The position numbers were made by a program, and so were the translations under genes. Positions 17,249-25,915 of a stretch of DNA of 34,554 nucleotides are shown piece by piece. A model generated the notes under the pieces. That model was not told the origin of the DNA, searched no databases, and saw nothing but the letters and a program-made list of their open reading frames with translations. Within the stretch, counting starts at the first letter, position 1. Each line of letters opens with the position of its first letter. Source of the stretch: Rhodocyclaceae bacterium (GTDB lineage Bacteria > Pseudomonadota > Gammaproteobacteria > Burkholderiales > Rhodocyclaceae); assembly GCA_020445745.1 (NCBI GenBank), contig JAGRGB010000023.1:1-34554 (forward strand), written 5' to 3'.

Positions 17249-18208
17249 TCAATCGAAAAAATGGCGGGCGGGAAGTCCCGCCGCGATGGCCAGCATCAGC
17301 GCGACCCGGGCCTGGGGCGGCCCCAGCCGGCCGGCGGCGAACAGCATCGCCGTGTCGTCGGTCGCAGCGCCTACGGCGCCGCCACCGGTGCGACTGGCCC
17401 GTACCACCGGCACACCGCGGGCGATCGCATCGGCAGCCGCGCTGCGCCATGCGGCCGGCAGGGTGCCGTTGCCCGGCAATGCCAGCACCAGGCCGCGCGC
17501 GCCGCGCTCGAGGCACGCGGACAGCAGGTCGGCGCTGCTGCCCGCGCCGATCCACAGCACGTCAACGCGGGGCAACCGCGCCAATCCTGCGAGCAGCCCG
17601 GGCGCCCGCGCCGGCAGCCGCGGGCGGGTGTCGATCTCGACCGGCCCGCAGCGGCCGACGCAGGATCCGCCACGATCGAAGGCATCGAGGGCGAGCGTGT
17701 CACCCTTGCGCAGCCAGGCCGCGGCGTGGATCCGTTCATTGGCGACCACGACGGTGCCCAGCGATGCCAGCGCCGCCGTCGATGCCGCCTCGAATGCCCG
17801 CATCAGGTTGGACGGACCGTCCGCCGACAGGGCGTTCGCCGGTCGCATCGCGCAGGTCATCACGATCGGCTTGCAGGGTTCGATCAGGCGGTCCACGAAG
17901 AACGCGCTCTCCTCGAGTGTGTCGGTGCCGTGGGTCACGACGACCCCCGTGATGTCGTTGTCGGCCATGCCGGCGGCGACCTCGCGGGTGATCTGCAGCC
18001 AGTGGTCCGGGCCCATCTCGCAACTGTCCAGGCTGAAGGGCTGGCGCACCGTGACGTCGGCCACGCCGGCCAATTCGGGCACTGCCGCCAGCAAGGCATC
18101 CGCAGCGAGGCGGCCGGCCCGGTAGTGGCTCGGCCGCGAGCGGTCGGCGGCGACGCCGGTGATCGTGCCGCCGGTGGCGATCAGCAGGATCCGGGGCCTG
18201 GTCGTCAT
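17249..18208 (-). CDS. asparaginase family protein
   Basis: Asparaginase/glutaminase-fold amidohydrolase of 319 aa, expected to convert L-asparagine to aspartate and ammonia. Both active-site signatures are present: ATGGTI with nucleophile Thr12 near the N-terminus and VVTHGTDTLEES with Thr95-Asp96. DSCEMGP, VMTCAMRPANALSADGP and GNGTLP are further family segments. No clear signal peptide precedes the first strand, which suggests a cytoplasmic enzyme. The start overlaps the end of the KefC-type gene (ATGA at 18205-18208), so it is the last gene of that minus-strand run. The functional link to the antiporter is not obvious. Confidence 0.92.
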   Translation of the reverse strand: MTTRPRILLIATGGTITGVAADRSRPSHYRAGRLAADALLAAVPELAGVADVTVRQPFSLDSCEMGPDHWLQITREVAAGMADNDITGVVVTHGTDTLEESAFFVDRLIEPCKPIVMTCAMRPANALSADGPSNLMRAFEAASTAALASLGTVVVANERIHAAAWLRKGDTLALDAFDRGGSCVGRCGPVEIDTRPRLPARAPGLLAGLARLPRVDVLWIGAGSSADLLSACLERGARGLVLALPGNGTLPAAWRSAAADAIARGVPVVRASRTGGGAVGAATDDTAMLFAAGRLGPPQARVALMLAIAAGLPARHFFD

Positions 18209-19998
18209 GTCCGTTCCTCGGAGGCGCTGTCGGCGACGGGTGCGCCATTGTTGACCAGCGGTTCGTGGACCCGCTCGATGCGTTGGACCCGCTCGTGCTC
18301 CAGCGACTGCCGCACGTCGTCCTCGCCGAAACCGAGCAGTTCGAGGGTCGCGCCGGCGAGTTGCAGCCCGACCTCGAGCGTCTCCGGGATCACCGCATCG
18401 GCGCCGCGCAGGCGAAGTGCCATCGCGTGGGCTTCGTCGCGGGCGCGGGCGACGACGCAGATCGCCGGTGCCAGCCGGCGAATGCCGCCCACCGCCCGGC
18501 TGACCGCGGCCTCGTCGCCCATCGTCAGGATCACCGCGCGGGCCTGGTCGAGCTTCAGCCGGCGCAGCAGCTCGGGGCGGCCGGCGTCACCATAATAGGC
18601 CTCGACCCCGCGTTTGCGCAGCCGCTCGACCAGCTTGGCGTCACTGTCGAGGGCGACGTGGTGGAGCCGGTGTTGCGTCAGCATCTGCCCGATCATTTCG
18701 CCGACGCGGCCGCAGCCGGCGACGATGACGTGGCCTGCGGCGGGCGTCGCGCCGATTTCGTCGACGGTGTCGTGGCGGCCCAGGTGTGCATCGATGCGGT
18801 CGCCGAGACTGCGGCCGAGGCGGCTTGCAAGCGGCGTTGCCAGCATCGACAGGCCCACCACCAGCAGCATGAAATGGCCGATCGGTTCCGGCAACAGGTC
18901 CGTGTGCATGGCGACGCCGATCACGATGAAGGCGAATTCGCCGCCTTGCGACAGCAGGATTCCGCCCTCGGTCGAGCGGCCCCAGGACAAGCCCATCAGG
19001 CGCAGCAGCACGAACAGGATCAGGCCCTTGAGCAGCATCAGCCCGGCCACCGACAGCGGTACCATCAGCGGATGATCGAGCAGCGCGTGGAGGTCGATGC
19101 CCATCCCCACGGACATGAAGAACAGGCCCATCAACAGCCCCTTGAAGGGCTCGATCGTGACTTCCACCTCGTGGCGGAACTCGGTCTCGGCGATGATCAG
19201 CCCGGCCAGCATCGCGCCCATCGCCATCGACAGCCCGGCGGCCCAGGTCAGGGCGGCGACGCCTAGGCTGGCGAGCAGGGTCAGGGCGGTGAAGGTGTCC
19301 GGTGCGCGGGTGCTGGCGAGGTGGCCGAACATCGGGCGCACCACCCGGCTGCCGAGCAGGTAGATGGCCGCCACGGTCAGCACGCCCTTGATCGCCGCGA
19401 CCGCCAGCAGGGCGATGAATCCGTCCGGCGATGCCTTCTGGCCCATGACGCCGATCAGCACCAGCAAGGGCACCACCGCCAGATCCTGGAACAGCAGGAT
19501 CGCGAAGCCGGTCCGCCCGAGCGGTGTGCCGAGGTCGCGGCGCTGGCTGAGGAGCTGCATCACCACCGCGGTGGACGAGAAGGCCAGCACCAGGCCGAGG
19601 ATCAGTGCCGCATCGAAGGCGTGACCCCAGGCCGTGGCAATCGCGGTGATCAGCGCGGTGGACAGCAGCACCTGGGCGCCGCCGCCGCCGAAGACCTGGC
19701 GCCGCATCGCCCACAGCCGCTCCACCGACATCTCGAGGCCGATCGTGAACATCAGGAAGACCACCCCGAGTTCGGCGAAGGTGGCGACGTCCTCGCTGCT
19801 CGTGAAACTGATGTTGGCGAGCCACGGGTAGTCGCCGGCCAGGGCCCCGAGGCCGTAGGGGCCGACCACGGTGCCGACCGCGAGAAATCCCAGCACCGGA
19901 TTGATCGCGCGTTTTTCCAGCAGCGGGATCAGCACGCCCGCCAGCACCAGAAACAGGATGGTCTCCCTCAGATGGGGCAGGGCCGCGTGTTCGGGCAT
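18205..19998 (-). CDS. CPA2 cation:proton antiporter with RCK domain (KefB/KefC/YbaL-like)
   Basis: Inner-membrane monovalent cation:proton antiporter of 597 aa. About twelve transmembrane helices span residues 12-392, with LGFLAVGTVVGPYGLG, SSTAVVMQLL, the conserved FQDLAVVPLL and GGILLSQGGEFAFIV. An RCK (TrkA-N) Rossmann domain follows from about residue 422 (HVIVAGCGRVGEMIGQML), with TVDEI before it and YYGDAGRPELL inside, ending with a short tail. Family members export K+ or Na+ and can be gated by nucleotide or glutathione adducts. No KefF/KefG-like ancillary protein is present, so glutathione gating is uncertain. It is 38 bases downstream of mscS, in keeping with a shared osmotic or pH-stress role. 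Confidence 0.92.
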   Translation of the reverse strand: MPEHAALPHLRETILFLVLAGVLIPLLEKRAINPVLGFLAVGTVVGPYGLGALAGDYPWLANISFTSSEDVATFAELGVVFLMFTIGLEMSVERLWAMRRQVFGGGGAQVLLSTALITAIATAWGHAFDAALILGLVLAFSSTAVVMQLLSQRRDLGTPLGRTGFAILLFQDLAVVPLLVLIGVMGQKASPDGFIALLAVAAIKGVLTVAAIYLLGSRVVRPMFGHLASTRAPDTFTALTLLASLGVAALTWAAGLSMAMGAMLAGLIIAETEFRHEVEVTIEPFKGLLMGLFFMSVGMGIDLHALLDHPLMVPLSVAGLMLLKGLILFVLLRLMGLSWGRSTEGGILLSQGGEFAFIVIGVAMHTDLLPEPIGHFMLLVVGLSMLATPLASRLGRSLGDRIDAHLGRHDTVDEIGATPAAGHVIVAGCGRVGEMIGQMLTQHRLHHVALDSDAKLVERLRKRGVEAYYGDAGRPELLRRLKLDQARAVILTMGDEAAVSRAVGGIRRLAPAICVVARARDEAHAMALRLRGADAVIPETLEVGLQLAGATLELLGFGEDDVRQSLEHERVQRIERVHEPLVNNGAPVADSASEERT

Positions 19999-20036
19999 CC
20001 CTTCAATCGCTCCGCCGGCCAGTCATCTTGCGGCCC

Positions 20037-21173
20037 TCAGGATGCCGTGTCGGCGCGTCGCCGCTCGATCTGCAGCGGGTCGCCGAAATGTACCGTGGTC
20101 GTCGGGAAGGCGATGTCGGCCCCATGTCGCCGGATGATGTCGTAGATGTCGAGCAGCACTTCCTGCTTGATCTCGTGGAACTTCACCCACTGGGTGGTCT
20201 TGGTGAAGGCATAGACGAAGAAATCCAGCGACGACGGCCCATAGCTGTTGAAGTTGACGATCAGCGTGCGGGTTTCGGTTTCCAGCTCGGGATGGGCACG
20301 CAGCAGCTCGGTGACGTCGCTGACGATCGCCGGCATCGCCTCGATGTCGGCGTAACGGATGCCGATGGTCTCGTAGATCCGGCGGTTCTTCATCCGCGAG
20401 GGATTCTCGACCGAAATGCTCAGGAAGGTCGCGTTCGGCACGTACAGCGGTCGCTGGTCGAAGGTGCGGATCCGGGTGACCCGCCAGCCGATATCCTCGA
20501 CCGTGCCCTCGATCTCCTGGTCGGGCGAGCGGATCCAGTCGCCGACCGCGAAGGGGCGGTCGAGATAGACCACCATCGCGCCGAAGAAATTGGCCAGCAT
20601 GTCCTTGGCGGCGAAACCCACGGCGATGCCGCCGATGCCGCCGAATGCCAGCACGCCGGAGATCGAGAAGCCCAGGGTCTGCAGCACCACCAGCGTCGCG
20701 GTGATCATCGTCGAGGCCCGCAGCAGCTTGCCGATCGCCCGCGCGGTGGTGTGATCCATCGGCTTCTTGCCGGGGCGCGGCGTCACCAGCACCTCCTCGG
20801 TACCACGGATCAGCCGCACCAGAAACCACGCGATCAGACCGATCACCACCACCCGCCTGGCCGGCTCGACGATCTCGAACAAGGCCGTGTCGGCATGCTG
20901 GCGGACGATCTCCAAGGCCCAGAACAGGCCGATCGCCCAGACCAGGACGCCGGCCGGTCGGCGGGCCGCATCCAGCAGGGTGTCGTCCCAGAGGTTGTCG
21001 GTCTTCGCGAAGCGCTCGGCCAGGTGGTTGAAGAACCGCCCGAGCAGCATCTTGGCCAGCAAGGCGATGAAGACGACGACGAAGACCTCGATGATCCACC
21101 GGAAGTCTCCAGGCATTGCCAGATCGATGGATCGCATGCTCTTGACCAGGCGGTCTATGCTCCAATCCTCCAC
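20037..21173 (-). CDS. MscS-family mechanosensitive channel
   Basis: Small-conductance mechanosensitive channel homologue of 378 aa. Four hydrophobic segments come first (about residues 25-45, 73-90, 106-122 and 150-170). The pore-lining helix and beta domain then match MscS: GIGGIAVGFAAKDMLANFFG (179-198), RPFAVGDWI, GTVEDIGWRVTRIRTFD and VPNATF. A cytosolic alpha/beta domain follows. It should release solutes on hypo-osmotic shock. I chose the GTG at 21173 because GGGAGGAGAG precedes it at correct spacing; an in-frame GTG at 21209 would place that strong site inside the gene. Confidence 0.9.
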   Translation of the reverse strand: MEDWSIDRLVKSMRSIDLAMPGDFRWIIEVFVVVFIALLAKMLLGRFFNHLAERFAKTDNLWDDTLLDAARRPAGVLVWAIGLFWALEIVRQHADTALFEIVEPARRVVVIGLIAWFLVRLIRGTEEVLVTPRPGKKPMDHTTARAIGKLLRASTMITATLVVLQTLGFSISGVLAFGGIGGIAVGFAAKDMLANFFGAMVVYLDRPFAVGDWIRSPDQEIEGTVEDIGWRVTRIRTFDQRPLYVPNATFLSISVENPSRMKNRRIYETIGIRYADIEAMPAIVSDVTELLRAHPELETETRTLIVNFNSYGPSSLDFFVYAFTKTTQWVKFHEIKQEVLLDIYDIIRRHGADIAFPTTTVHFGDPLQIERRRADTAS

Positions 21174-21284
21174 ACCTCTCCTCCCATCATCATTGGGTTG
21201 CGTCGGCACCGATCGCGTCGGCGCGGTGCGCCCCCTGGCGACACCGGCGGCGGCTGCGGTGGTCGCAGTGCCGACGGCGGTTGC

Positions 21285-23093
21285 TTACGAGTCCGCCTCC
21301 CGCTGTTCGCGCAACTGAAGCAGCCACATCTGCGCATACGGGCCGCCGGCGGCGAGCAGTTTGGCATGGCTGCCGCGCTCGACCACCCGCCCGTTGTCGA
21401 GCACGATGATCTGGTCGGCGCCCATCACCGTGGACAGCCGGTGGGCGATCACCAAGGCGGTGCGGCCGCGGGCGGCCAGGTCGATCTGGGCCTGGATCGC
21501 CTTCTCGGTCTTCGAGTCGAGCGCCGAGGTCGCCTCGTCGAAGATCAGGATCGACGGGTTCTTGAGCAGCGCCCGGGCGATCGCCACCCGCTGCTTCTCG
21601 CCGCCGGAGAGCTTCAGGCCGCGTTCGCCGACGCGGGTCTCGAAACCTTCCGGCAACTGCGCGATGAAATCGGTTAGCTGGGCGGCGCGGGCTGCGGCCT
21701 CGACTTCTTCGCGGCCGGCATCCGGCCGGCCGTAGCGGATGTTGTAGTACAGGCTGTCGTTGAACAGCACGGTGTCCTGCGGAACGATGCCGATCGTCGC
21801 GCGCAGGCTCGCCTGGGTGAGTTCCCGGATGTCGTGGCCGCCGACCCGCACGGCACCCCCGCCGACGTCGTAGAAGCGGTAGAGCAGCCGCGCGAGCGTC
21901 GATTTGCCGGAGCCGGAGTGCCCGACGACGGCCACGGTGCGTCCCGGCGGAATCTCGAAATCGACATCGAACAGGATCTGGCGGCGCGGGTCGTAGCCGA
22001 ACTCTACGTGCTCGAAACGCACGCCGGCGAGTCCCGGCTCGAGGCTGCGGGCGCCGTCGGCGTCGGCGACTTCGCGGTGGGCGTGCATCAGCCCGAACAT
22101 GCGCTCGATGTCAGTCAGTGCCTGGCGGATCTCCCGGTAGAGAACGCCCAGGAAATTCAACGGGATATAGAGCTGAATCAGGAATGCGTTGACCATCACG
22201 ATGTCGCCGAGGGTCATCTCGCCACTCGCCACCCGGCCCGCCGCCTGCCACATCATCAGCGTCACGGTGATCGCGATGATCAGGGCCTGGCCGGCATTGA
22301 GCGCCGACAACGAGGTCTGGTTGCGGATCTGCGCGGCGATCCATTTCCGCAATTGCTCGTCGTAGCGCTCTGCCTCGTAGCCCTCGTTGTTGAAATACTT
22401 GACGGTCTCGAAATTGATCAGGCTGTCGATCGCCCGCGCATTGGCCGCCGAATCCAGTTCGTTCGCCATGCGTCGCAGGGCCGTGCGCCAATTGGTGACC
22501 ATTACCGTGAACGTGATGTAGAGCACCAGCGCGCAGGTGGTGATGACGGCGAACACCGCGTCGTAGTTCGCCAGCAGGATGCCGATCACCAGGCTGATCT
22601 CGACCAGGGTCGGCAGGATCGAATAGAGCGTGTAACTGATCAGCGAGCCGATCGAGCGTGTGCCGCGCTCGATGTCACGGGTCAGGCCACCGGTCTGGCG
22701 CTCCAGATGGAAGCGCAGCGACAGCGAGTGCAGGTGACGGAAGACCTGCAGCGAGATCCGCCGCACCGCCTGCTGGGTGACACGGGCGAACACCAGCTCG
22801 CGCAGTTCGGTGAACATCGAGGTCGAGAAGCGCAGCGCACCGTAGGCCAGCAGCAGCGCCGCCGGCACGACGATCACCGCCTGCGCCTGGGTGATGTCCA
22901 GCCTGTCGATCACTTGCTTGAAGACGATCGGAACGGTGACGTTGGCACCCTTGGCGGCAAGCAGACAGCCCAGGGCGATCAGCACCCGGTACTTGTAGGC
23001 CCACAGATAGGGCAGCAGTTCGCGGAGGGTCTGCCAGTCGTGGCGTTCGGTCGGCTCGGGGCCCGGCAAGGCAGTGGCGGATGCGCGTCTCAT
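21285..23093 (-). CDS. Atm1-type ABC exporter (fused permease-ATPase half transporter)
   Basis: ABC exporter half-transporter of 602 aa, expected to form a homodimer. A six-helix type-1 exporter domain (about 35-320) precedes the nucleotide-binding domain: Walker A GHSGSGKST (391-399), Q-loop Gln439, signature LSGGEKQ (495-501) and Walker B LIFDEATSALD (516-526). The segment LINFETVKYFNNEGYE (225-240) is the hallmark of the Atm1/ABCB7/HMT1 group, which exports glutathione-linked or glutathione-complexed compounds, metals or iron-sulfur precursors. The start at 23093 lies 41 bases after the LysE-type gene. The substrate is inferred from the group only. Confidence 0.92.
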   Translation of the reverse strand: MRRASATALPGPEPTERHDWQTLRELLPYLWAYKYRVLIALGCLLAAKGANVTVPIVFKQVIDRLDITQAQAVIVVPAALLLAYGALRFSTSMFTELRELVFARVTQQAVRRISLQVFRHLHSLSLRFHLERQTGGLTRDIERGTRSIGSLISYTLYSILPTLVEISLVIGILLANYDAVFAVITTCALVLYITFTVMVTNWRTALRRMANELDSAANARAIDSLINFETVKYFNNEGYEAERYDEQLRKWIAAQIRNQTSLSALNAGQALIIAITVTLMMWQAAGRVASGEMTLGDIVMVNAFLIQLYIPLNFLGVLYREIRQALTDIERMFGLMHAHREVADADGARSLEPGLAGVRFEHVEFGYDPRRQILFDVDFEIPPGRTVAVVGHSGSGKSTLARLLYRFYDVGGGAVRVGGHDIRELTQASLRATIGIVPQDTVLFNDSLYYNIRYGRPDAGREEVEAAARAAQLTDFIAQLPEGFETRVGERGLKLSGGEKQRVAIARALLKNPSILIFDEATSALDSKTEKAIQAQIDLAARGRTALVIAHRLSTVMGADQIIVLDNGRVVERGSHAKLLAAGGPYAQMWLLQLREQREADS

Positions 23094-23134
23094 GGCCGAA
23101 TTCTATCCATTCGGCGCCTGCCGGCCGCGAATCC

Positions 23135-23770
23135 TCAGTGCCGCGATTCGAGGGCGAGGCGCGCCGCCAGGCCGATCAGGACGATTCCGGCGATGCGGTC
23201 GAGCCAGCGGCCGGCCCCGGGATGGCGCGACAGCAATTCGCCGAGACGTGCCGCCGCCACCGCGAACAGGCCAAAGATGGCGATCGTCTGCAGCACGAAG
23301 ACGGCGCCCAGGACCATCATCTGCAGGCTGGTCGGCCCCACGGCCGGATCGACGAACTGGGGCATGAAGGCCAGAAAGAAGAGGGCGACCTTGGGGTTGA
23401 TGGCGTTGGCCAGGAAGCCGCGGCGCAGATAGCGTCCCCAGGGCTCGCGCGGGTACCGGGCGGAGCTGCCTGCGAGATGCGCTCCGCGAGCGCCGAGGGC
23501 AGCGATGCCGAGCCACAGCAGGTAGGCCGAGCCGGCCAGCTTGAGCGCCGTGAACAGCGTCGGCGACGACGCCACGACCGCGCTCACGCCGAGGGTCGCC
23601 CACAGGGTATGGGTCAGGCATCCCGCCGCACATCCCAGCGCCAGGCCGAGGCCGGCGGCGCGCCCACGGGACAGGCTCTGGGAGAGCACCATCAGATTGT
23701 CCGGTCCGGGTGCTGCGGTGATCAGCATCGAGGCGGCGAGAAAGGCCAGCAGAGTGTGGACCTCCGGCAT
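23135..23770 (-). CDS. LysE/RhtB family exporter
   Basis: Small inner-membrane exporter of 211 aa with about six helices. The family signature ITAAPGPDNLMVLSQSLSRGR near the N-terminus (residues 17-37), the GSAYLLWLGIAAL segment and FLANAINPKVALFFLAFMPQFVDP are typical of LysE/RhtB proteins, which export amino acids such as lysine, threonine or homoserine lactones. The substrate cannot be read from sequence. Its start is 3 bases after the stop of the haloacid dehalogenase gene, so the two are certainly cotranscribed. Confidence 0.93.
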   Translation of the reverse strand: MPEVHTLLAFLAASMLITAAPGPDNLMVLSQSLSRGRAAGLGLALGCAAGCLTHTLWATLGVSAVVASSPTLFTALKLAGSAYLLWLGIAALGARGAHLAGSSARYPREPWGRYLRRGFLANAINPKVALFFLAFMPQFVDPAVGPTSLQMMVLGAVFVLQTIAIFGLFAVAAARLGELLSRHPGAGRWLDRIAGIVLIGLAARLALESRH

Positions 23771-23773
23771 CGA

Positions 23774-24451
23774 TCAGTCCAGCAGGCCGGGCAGTTCCGC
23801 CAGCGTCGCGATCTCGCCGTCAGGCGTCGCCGGGATCCGCTCGGGCGCCTGGCCGAATCGATTGCACCACAGCACCGACAATCCGAACGCCTTGGCCGAG
23901 TAGGCATCCCAGCCGTTCGACGACAGGAAGCAGATCCGTTCGGCGCTCACGCCGAGGCGGTCGACCGCCAGTTGATAGACCGACGGGTGGGGCTTGAACA
24001 CGCCGACCTCCTCGACCGACAGCACCGCATCGAAGACGTCCCCTAGGCCGGCGTTGTCGACCGCCGCGGCCAGCATGCGCGGCGAGCCGTTGGACAGGAT
24101 CGCGAGACGCAGGCCGCGCGCCTTCAGCGTGCGCAGCGTCTCCGGCACTTCCGGATAGTGTCCGAGGCGCAGGTACAGGGCCATCAGTTCATCGCGCAGA
24201 TCGGGGTCTTCGAGCGCGAGGGTGGCCAGCGCGAAATCAAGCGCGTCGCCGGTGACCTGCCAGAAATCCGCGTGGTGGCCCGCGAGACCGCGCAGCCAGG
24301 TGTATTGCAGCTGCTTGTTGCGCCAGATCTCGGCCAGAGCCTGCCATTGGCCGCCGAGCCGATGCTGGAGGTTGCGCGCCGCGGCGGCAACGTCGAACAG
24401 CGTGCCATAGGCATCGAAAACACAGGCTTCGATCCGATTCAGGCGGGTCAT
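23774..24451 (-). CDS. HAD-superfamily hydrolase, haloacid dehalogenase type II
   Basis: Cytoplasmic HAD-like hydrolase of 225 aa resembling L-2-haloacid dehalogenases. Motif I is VFDAYGTLFD with nucleophile Asp13, followed by a helical cap domain (QYTWLRGLAGHHADFW is characteristic of type II dehalogenases). Motif II is LAILSNGSP, motif III the lysine in VFKPHPSVYQLAVDRLGV, and motif IV is FLSSNGWDAYSAKAFG. The length matches the family (about 220-230 aa). The substrate could be a 2-haloacid or an unrelated phosphate ester. GGAGGA eight bases before the ATG at 24451 decides the start; an ATG 18 bases upstream is also in frame. It is first gene of the long minus-strand run. Confidence 0.9.
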   Translation of the reverse strand: MTRLNRIEACVFDAYGTLFDVAAAARNLQHRLGGQWQALAEIWRNKQLQYTWLRGLAGHHADFWQVTGDALDFALATLALEDPDLRDELMALYLRLGHYPEVPETLRTLKARGLRLAILSNGSPRMLAAAVDNAGLGDVFDAVLSVEEVGVFKPHPSVYQLAVDRLGVSAERICFLSSNGWDAYSAKAFGLSVLWCNRFGQAPERIPATPDGEIATLAELPGLLD

Positions 24452-24590
24452 CGGCTTTTCCTCCGGCATGGTCTTCGCACCTCGCGAATTCTCGCCGATC
24501 TTCGTCCGCTGTGCTGCGTCGGCGTCCGGCGCGGTCGGGCGGGGAATCTCGCGAGCACATGTCGACGTCCTGCAAACTCGACTTGCTTTC

Positions 24591-24596
24591 ATTGTA
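24591..24596 (-). promoter_or_regulatory. candidate -10 box for the dehalogenase/LysE operon
   Basis: TACAAT on the minus strand lies about 140 bases before the dehalogenase start, in the AT-rich spacer. The upstream region is T-rich but contains no good -35 hexamer, so this is a tentative call. Confidence 0.35.
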
Positions 24597-24745
24597 ACTG
24601 ATTGGAATAAAATGAAAAAACTGTTTGTCCAATTGTCGTGGGGTCGGCTTTGGCGTATTTTCGAGCGTGCCGACACTTTTTGGCCGGGACATCGGCGCGG
24701 GGCGCTCGCTCAAGTGGTTCGGGCGCGGGCCGATAGGTCCCTGGA

Positions 24746-24772
24746 GCGATTGCCGCGATTGCCGCGATTGCC
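24746..24772. repeat. 9-bp tandem repeat, three copies
   Basis: GCGATTGCC is repeated three times without interruption, ending 32 bases before the start of the next plus-strand gene. It could alter spacing in the leader by copy-number change, but no function is evident. Confidence 0.75.
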
Positions 24773-24804
24773 GCAGCGGCGCGGTCGTGCAGCGGAGACG
24801 GGCG

Positions 24805-25245
24805 ATGGCAGGCAAGGGGCCGCCGGGCGACGAATTTTCGATGCTGGTCGAGGACCTTCACGAGTGGGAGGCACGACAACAGCGGGCGCGGGAAGCGCAG
24901 CCCGACGAAGCCGCCGACGGGCCGTTGCGGCTGGTGTGGACGATCGCCGCGTGGTGTGCAGCCGCGACCTCGCTGTGGCTGGCCGTGCCCCAGGCGGGGC
25001 CGGGGCCGGCGCAGATCCGCAAGGACCTGCTGCATCTCCTGGAGCAATCCCGCTCGGCAGTGGAGCGGTCGCGCCTGCGCACCGGTGAATTGCCGACCCG
25101 CATTCCCTCGCCGGCCCTGGCCAGCCTGGTCAGCTACCATCCGCTCGGCGGTGGCGGGGGTTACGAACTCGAGGCCCGGCTCGGCGCGCAGATCATCATC
25201 TGGCGCAGCCGGCAGCCCGACCGCTTCGAGGAGCGGCGGCTGTGA
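24805..25245 (+). CDS. hypothetical single-pass membrane protein
   Basis: Protein of 146 aa that I do not recognise as a named family. A charged N-terminal cytoplasmic part (1-40) is followed by one transmembrane helix (about 42-62, LVWTIAAWCAAATSLWLAV) and an outer part with a helix (69-93), a TGELPTRIPSPALASLV segment, a Gly5 run (115-119) and a final beta stretch (YELEARLGAQIIIW). The last segments recall the globular part of pilin-like proteins, but there is no prepilin peptidase site. GGAG upstream of the ATG at 24805 supports the start. The next gene overlaps its stop (GTGA), so both are translated together. Confidence 0.75.
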   Translation: MAGKGPPGDEFSMLVEDLHEWEARQQRAREAQPDEAADGPLRLVWTIAAWCAAATSLWLAVPQAGPGPAQIRKDLLHLLEQSRSAVERSRLRTGELPTRIPSPALASLVSYHPLGGGGGYELEARLGAQIIIWRSRQPDRFEERRL

Positions 25246-25775
25246 AGTCCCGGCCGTTGCAGATTCTGCTGGCGTTGGCGCTCCTGGTCATGACCCTGGC
25301 GCTGGCGTATCCGATGTACGTCGATTACCGGGAGCGCGAAATTTCCGCGGAGATCGTCGAGCGCTATCGCGAAATCGAATCACGTATCCGAGCCCACCTC
25401 GACGACGCCGGTGAAAGCGCCGACTGCGCGGCGCTGAGCGCCATGGTCGATGGACGCGCGCTGCAGTTCGACGGCGTGACGGTGGACATCGGCTTCGCCC
25501 CGGTGGAGTTGGGTGCGCGCCGGGGCTACCGTCCGGTATTCGTGGTCTGCGGTGCGACCGGACAAGGTCACGCGCTCGACGTGGCGCGCTACGCGCATCG
25601 GCATTTCGCGGCGATCAATCGCATCGAGGCCGGCCCGGTGGTGCGCGATTCGGTGGTCGGCTTTGCCGCGCCGCTGTCGGCACCGGACCACATCGCCTGC
25701 TTCGTCCCCTCGCCCGAGTTGCCGCGGCTGTGCGGGCGTACCTATCCGCCGACGAAGGGCGAGGACGCCGGCTGA
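25242..25775 (+). CDS. hypothetical membrane-anchored protein with pilin-like N-terminus
   Basis: Protein of 177 aa, family unknown. The GTG start overlaps the preceding stop codon. An N-terminal hydrophobic helix (about 7-23) runs into AYPMYVDYREREISAEI, a pattern like the end of the type IV pilin N-terminal helix followed by its amphipathic continuation. The usual Gly-Phe-Thr-x-x-x-Glu processing site is missing, so pilin assembly is doubtful. The rest is a globular outer domain with four cysteines (62, 103, 153, 164) that could form two disulfides if periplasmic. It forms a two-gene unit with the preceding protein, and the 306-aa gene follows after 140 bases. Confidence 0.75.
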   Translation: MKSRPLQILLALALLVMTLALAYPMYVDYREREISAEIVERYREIESRIRAHLDDAGESADCAALSAMVDGRALQFDGVTVDIGFAPVELGARRGYRPVFVVCGATGQGHALDVARYAHRHFAAINRIEAGPVVRDSVVGFAAPLSAPDHIACFVPSPELPRLCGRTYPPTKGEDAG

Positions 25776-25915
25776 CCGCCCCGTCGGTCTCCTGTTCGCG
25801 AGCGTTGGCGTCGCTCTGTTGTATGTTGACCCGGTCGGTGAAGCGGCGCAGCCGCTGCGTACGCCCCGGGCGCATGGCGCGGGCCGCGCGGCGAGCGTCG
25901 CACGGGGAGGGTTCA

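Larger units (their letters stand above)
24452..24804. other. divergent regulatory spacer, locally AT-rich
   Basis: About 350 bases without a supported gene. The middle, about 24580-24670, is clearly AT-richer than anything else nearby and contains runs of A and T. On the minus strand TACAAT (24591-24596) is a good -10 candidate for the dehalogenase operon. On the plus strand TTGCTT (24583-24588) and TAAAAT (24608-24613), with a 19-base spacer, could drive the small membrane-protein genes. An open frame runs from 24625 into the next gene, but its first 60 codons have no ribosome site and encode a repetitive segment. Confidence 0.5.

Noticed and set aside
16205-18595. Long plus-strand open frame overlapping cysB and asparaginase
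   Set aside because: A shadow of cysB in another frame and antisense to two firmly identified genes.
24625-24804. N-terminal extension of the 146-aa membrane protein
   Set aside because: The added 60 residues are encoded partly by a 9-bp tandem repeat and have no ribosome site, whereas the ATG at 24805 has GGAG at good spacing.
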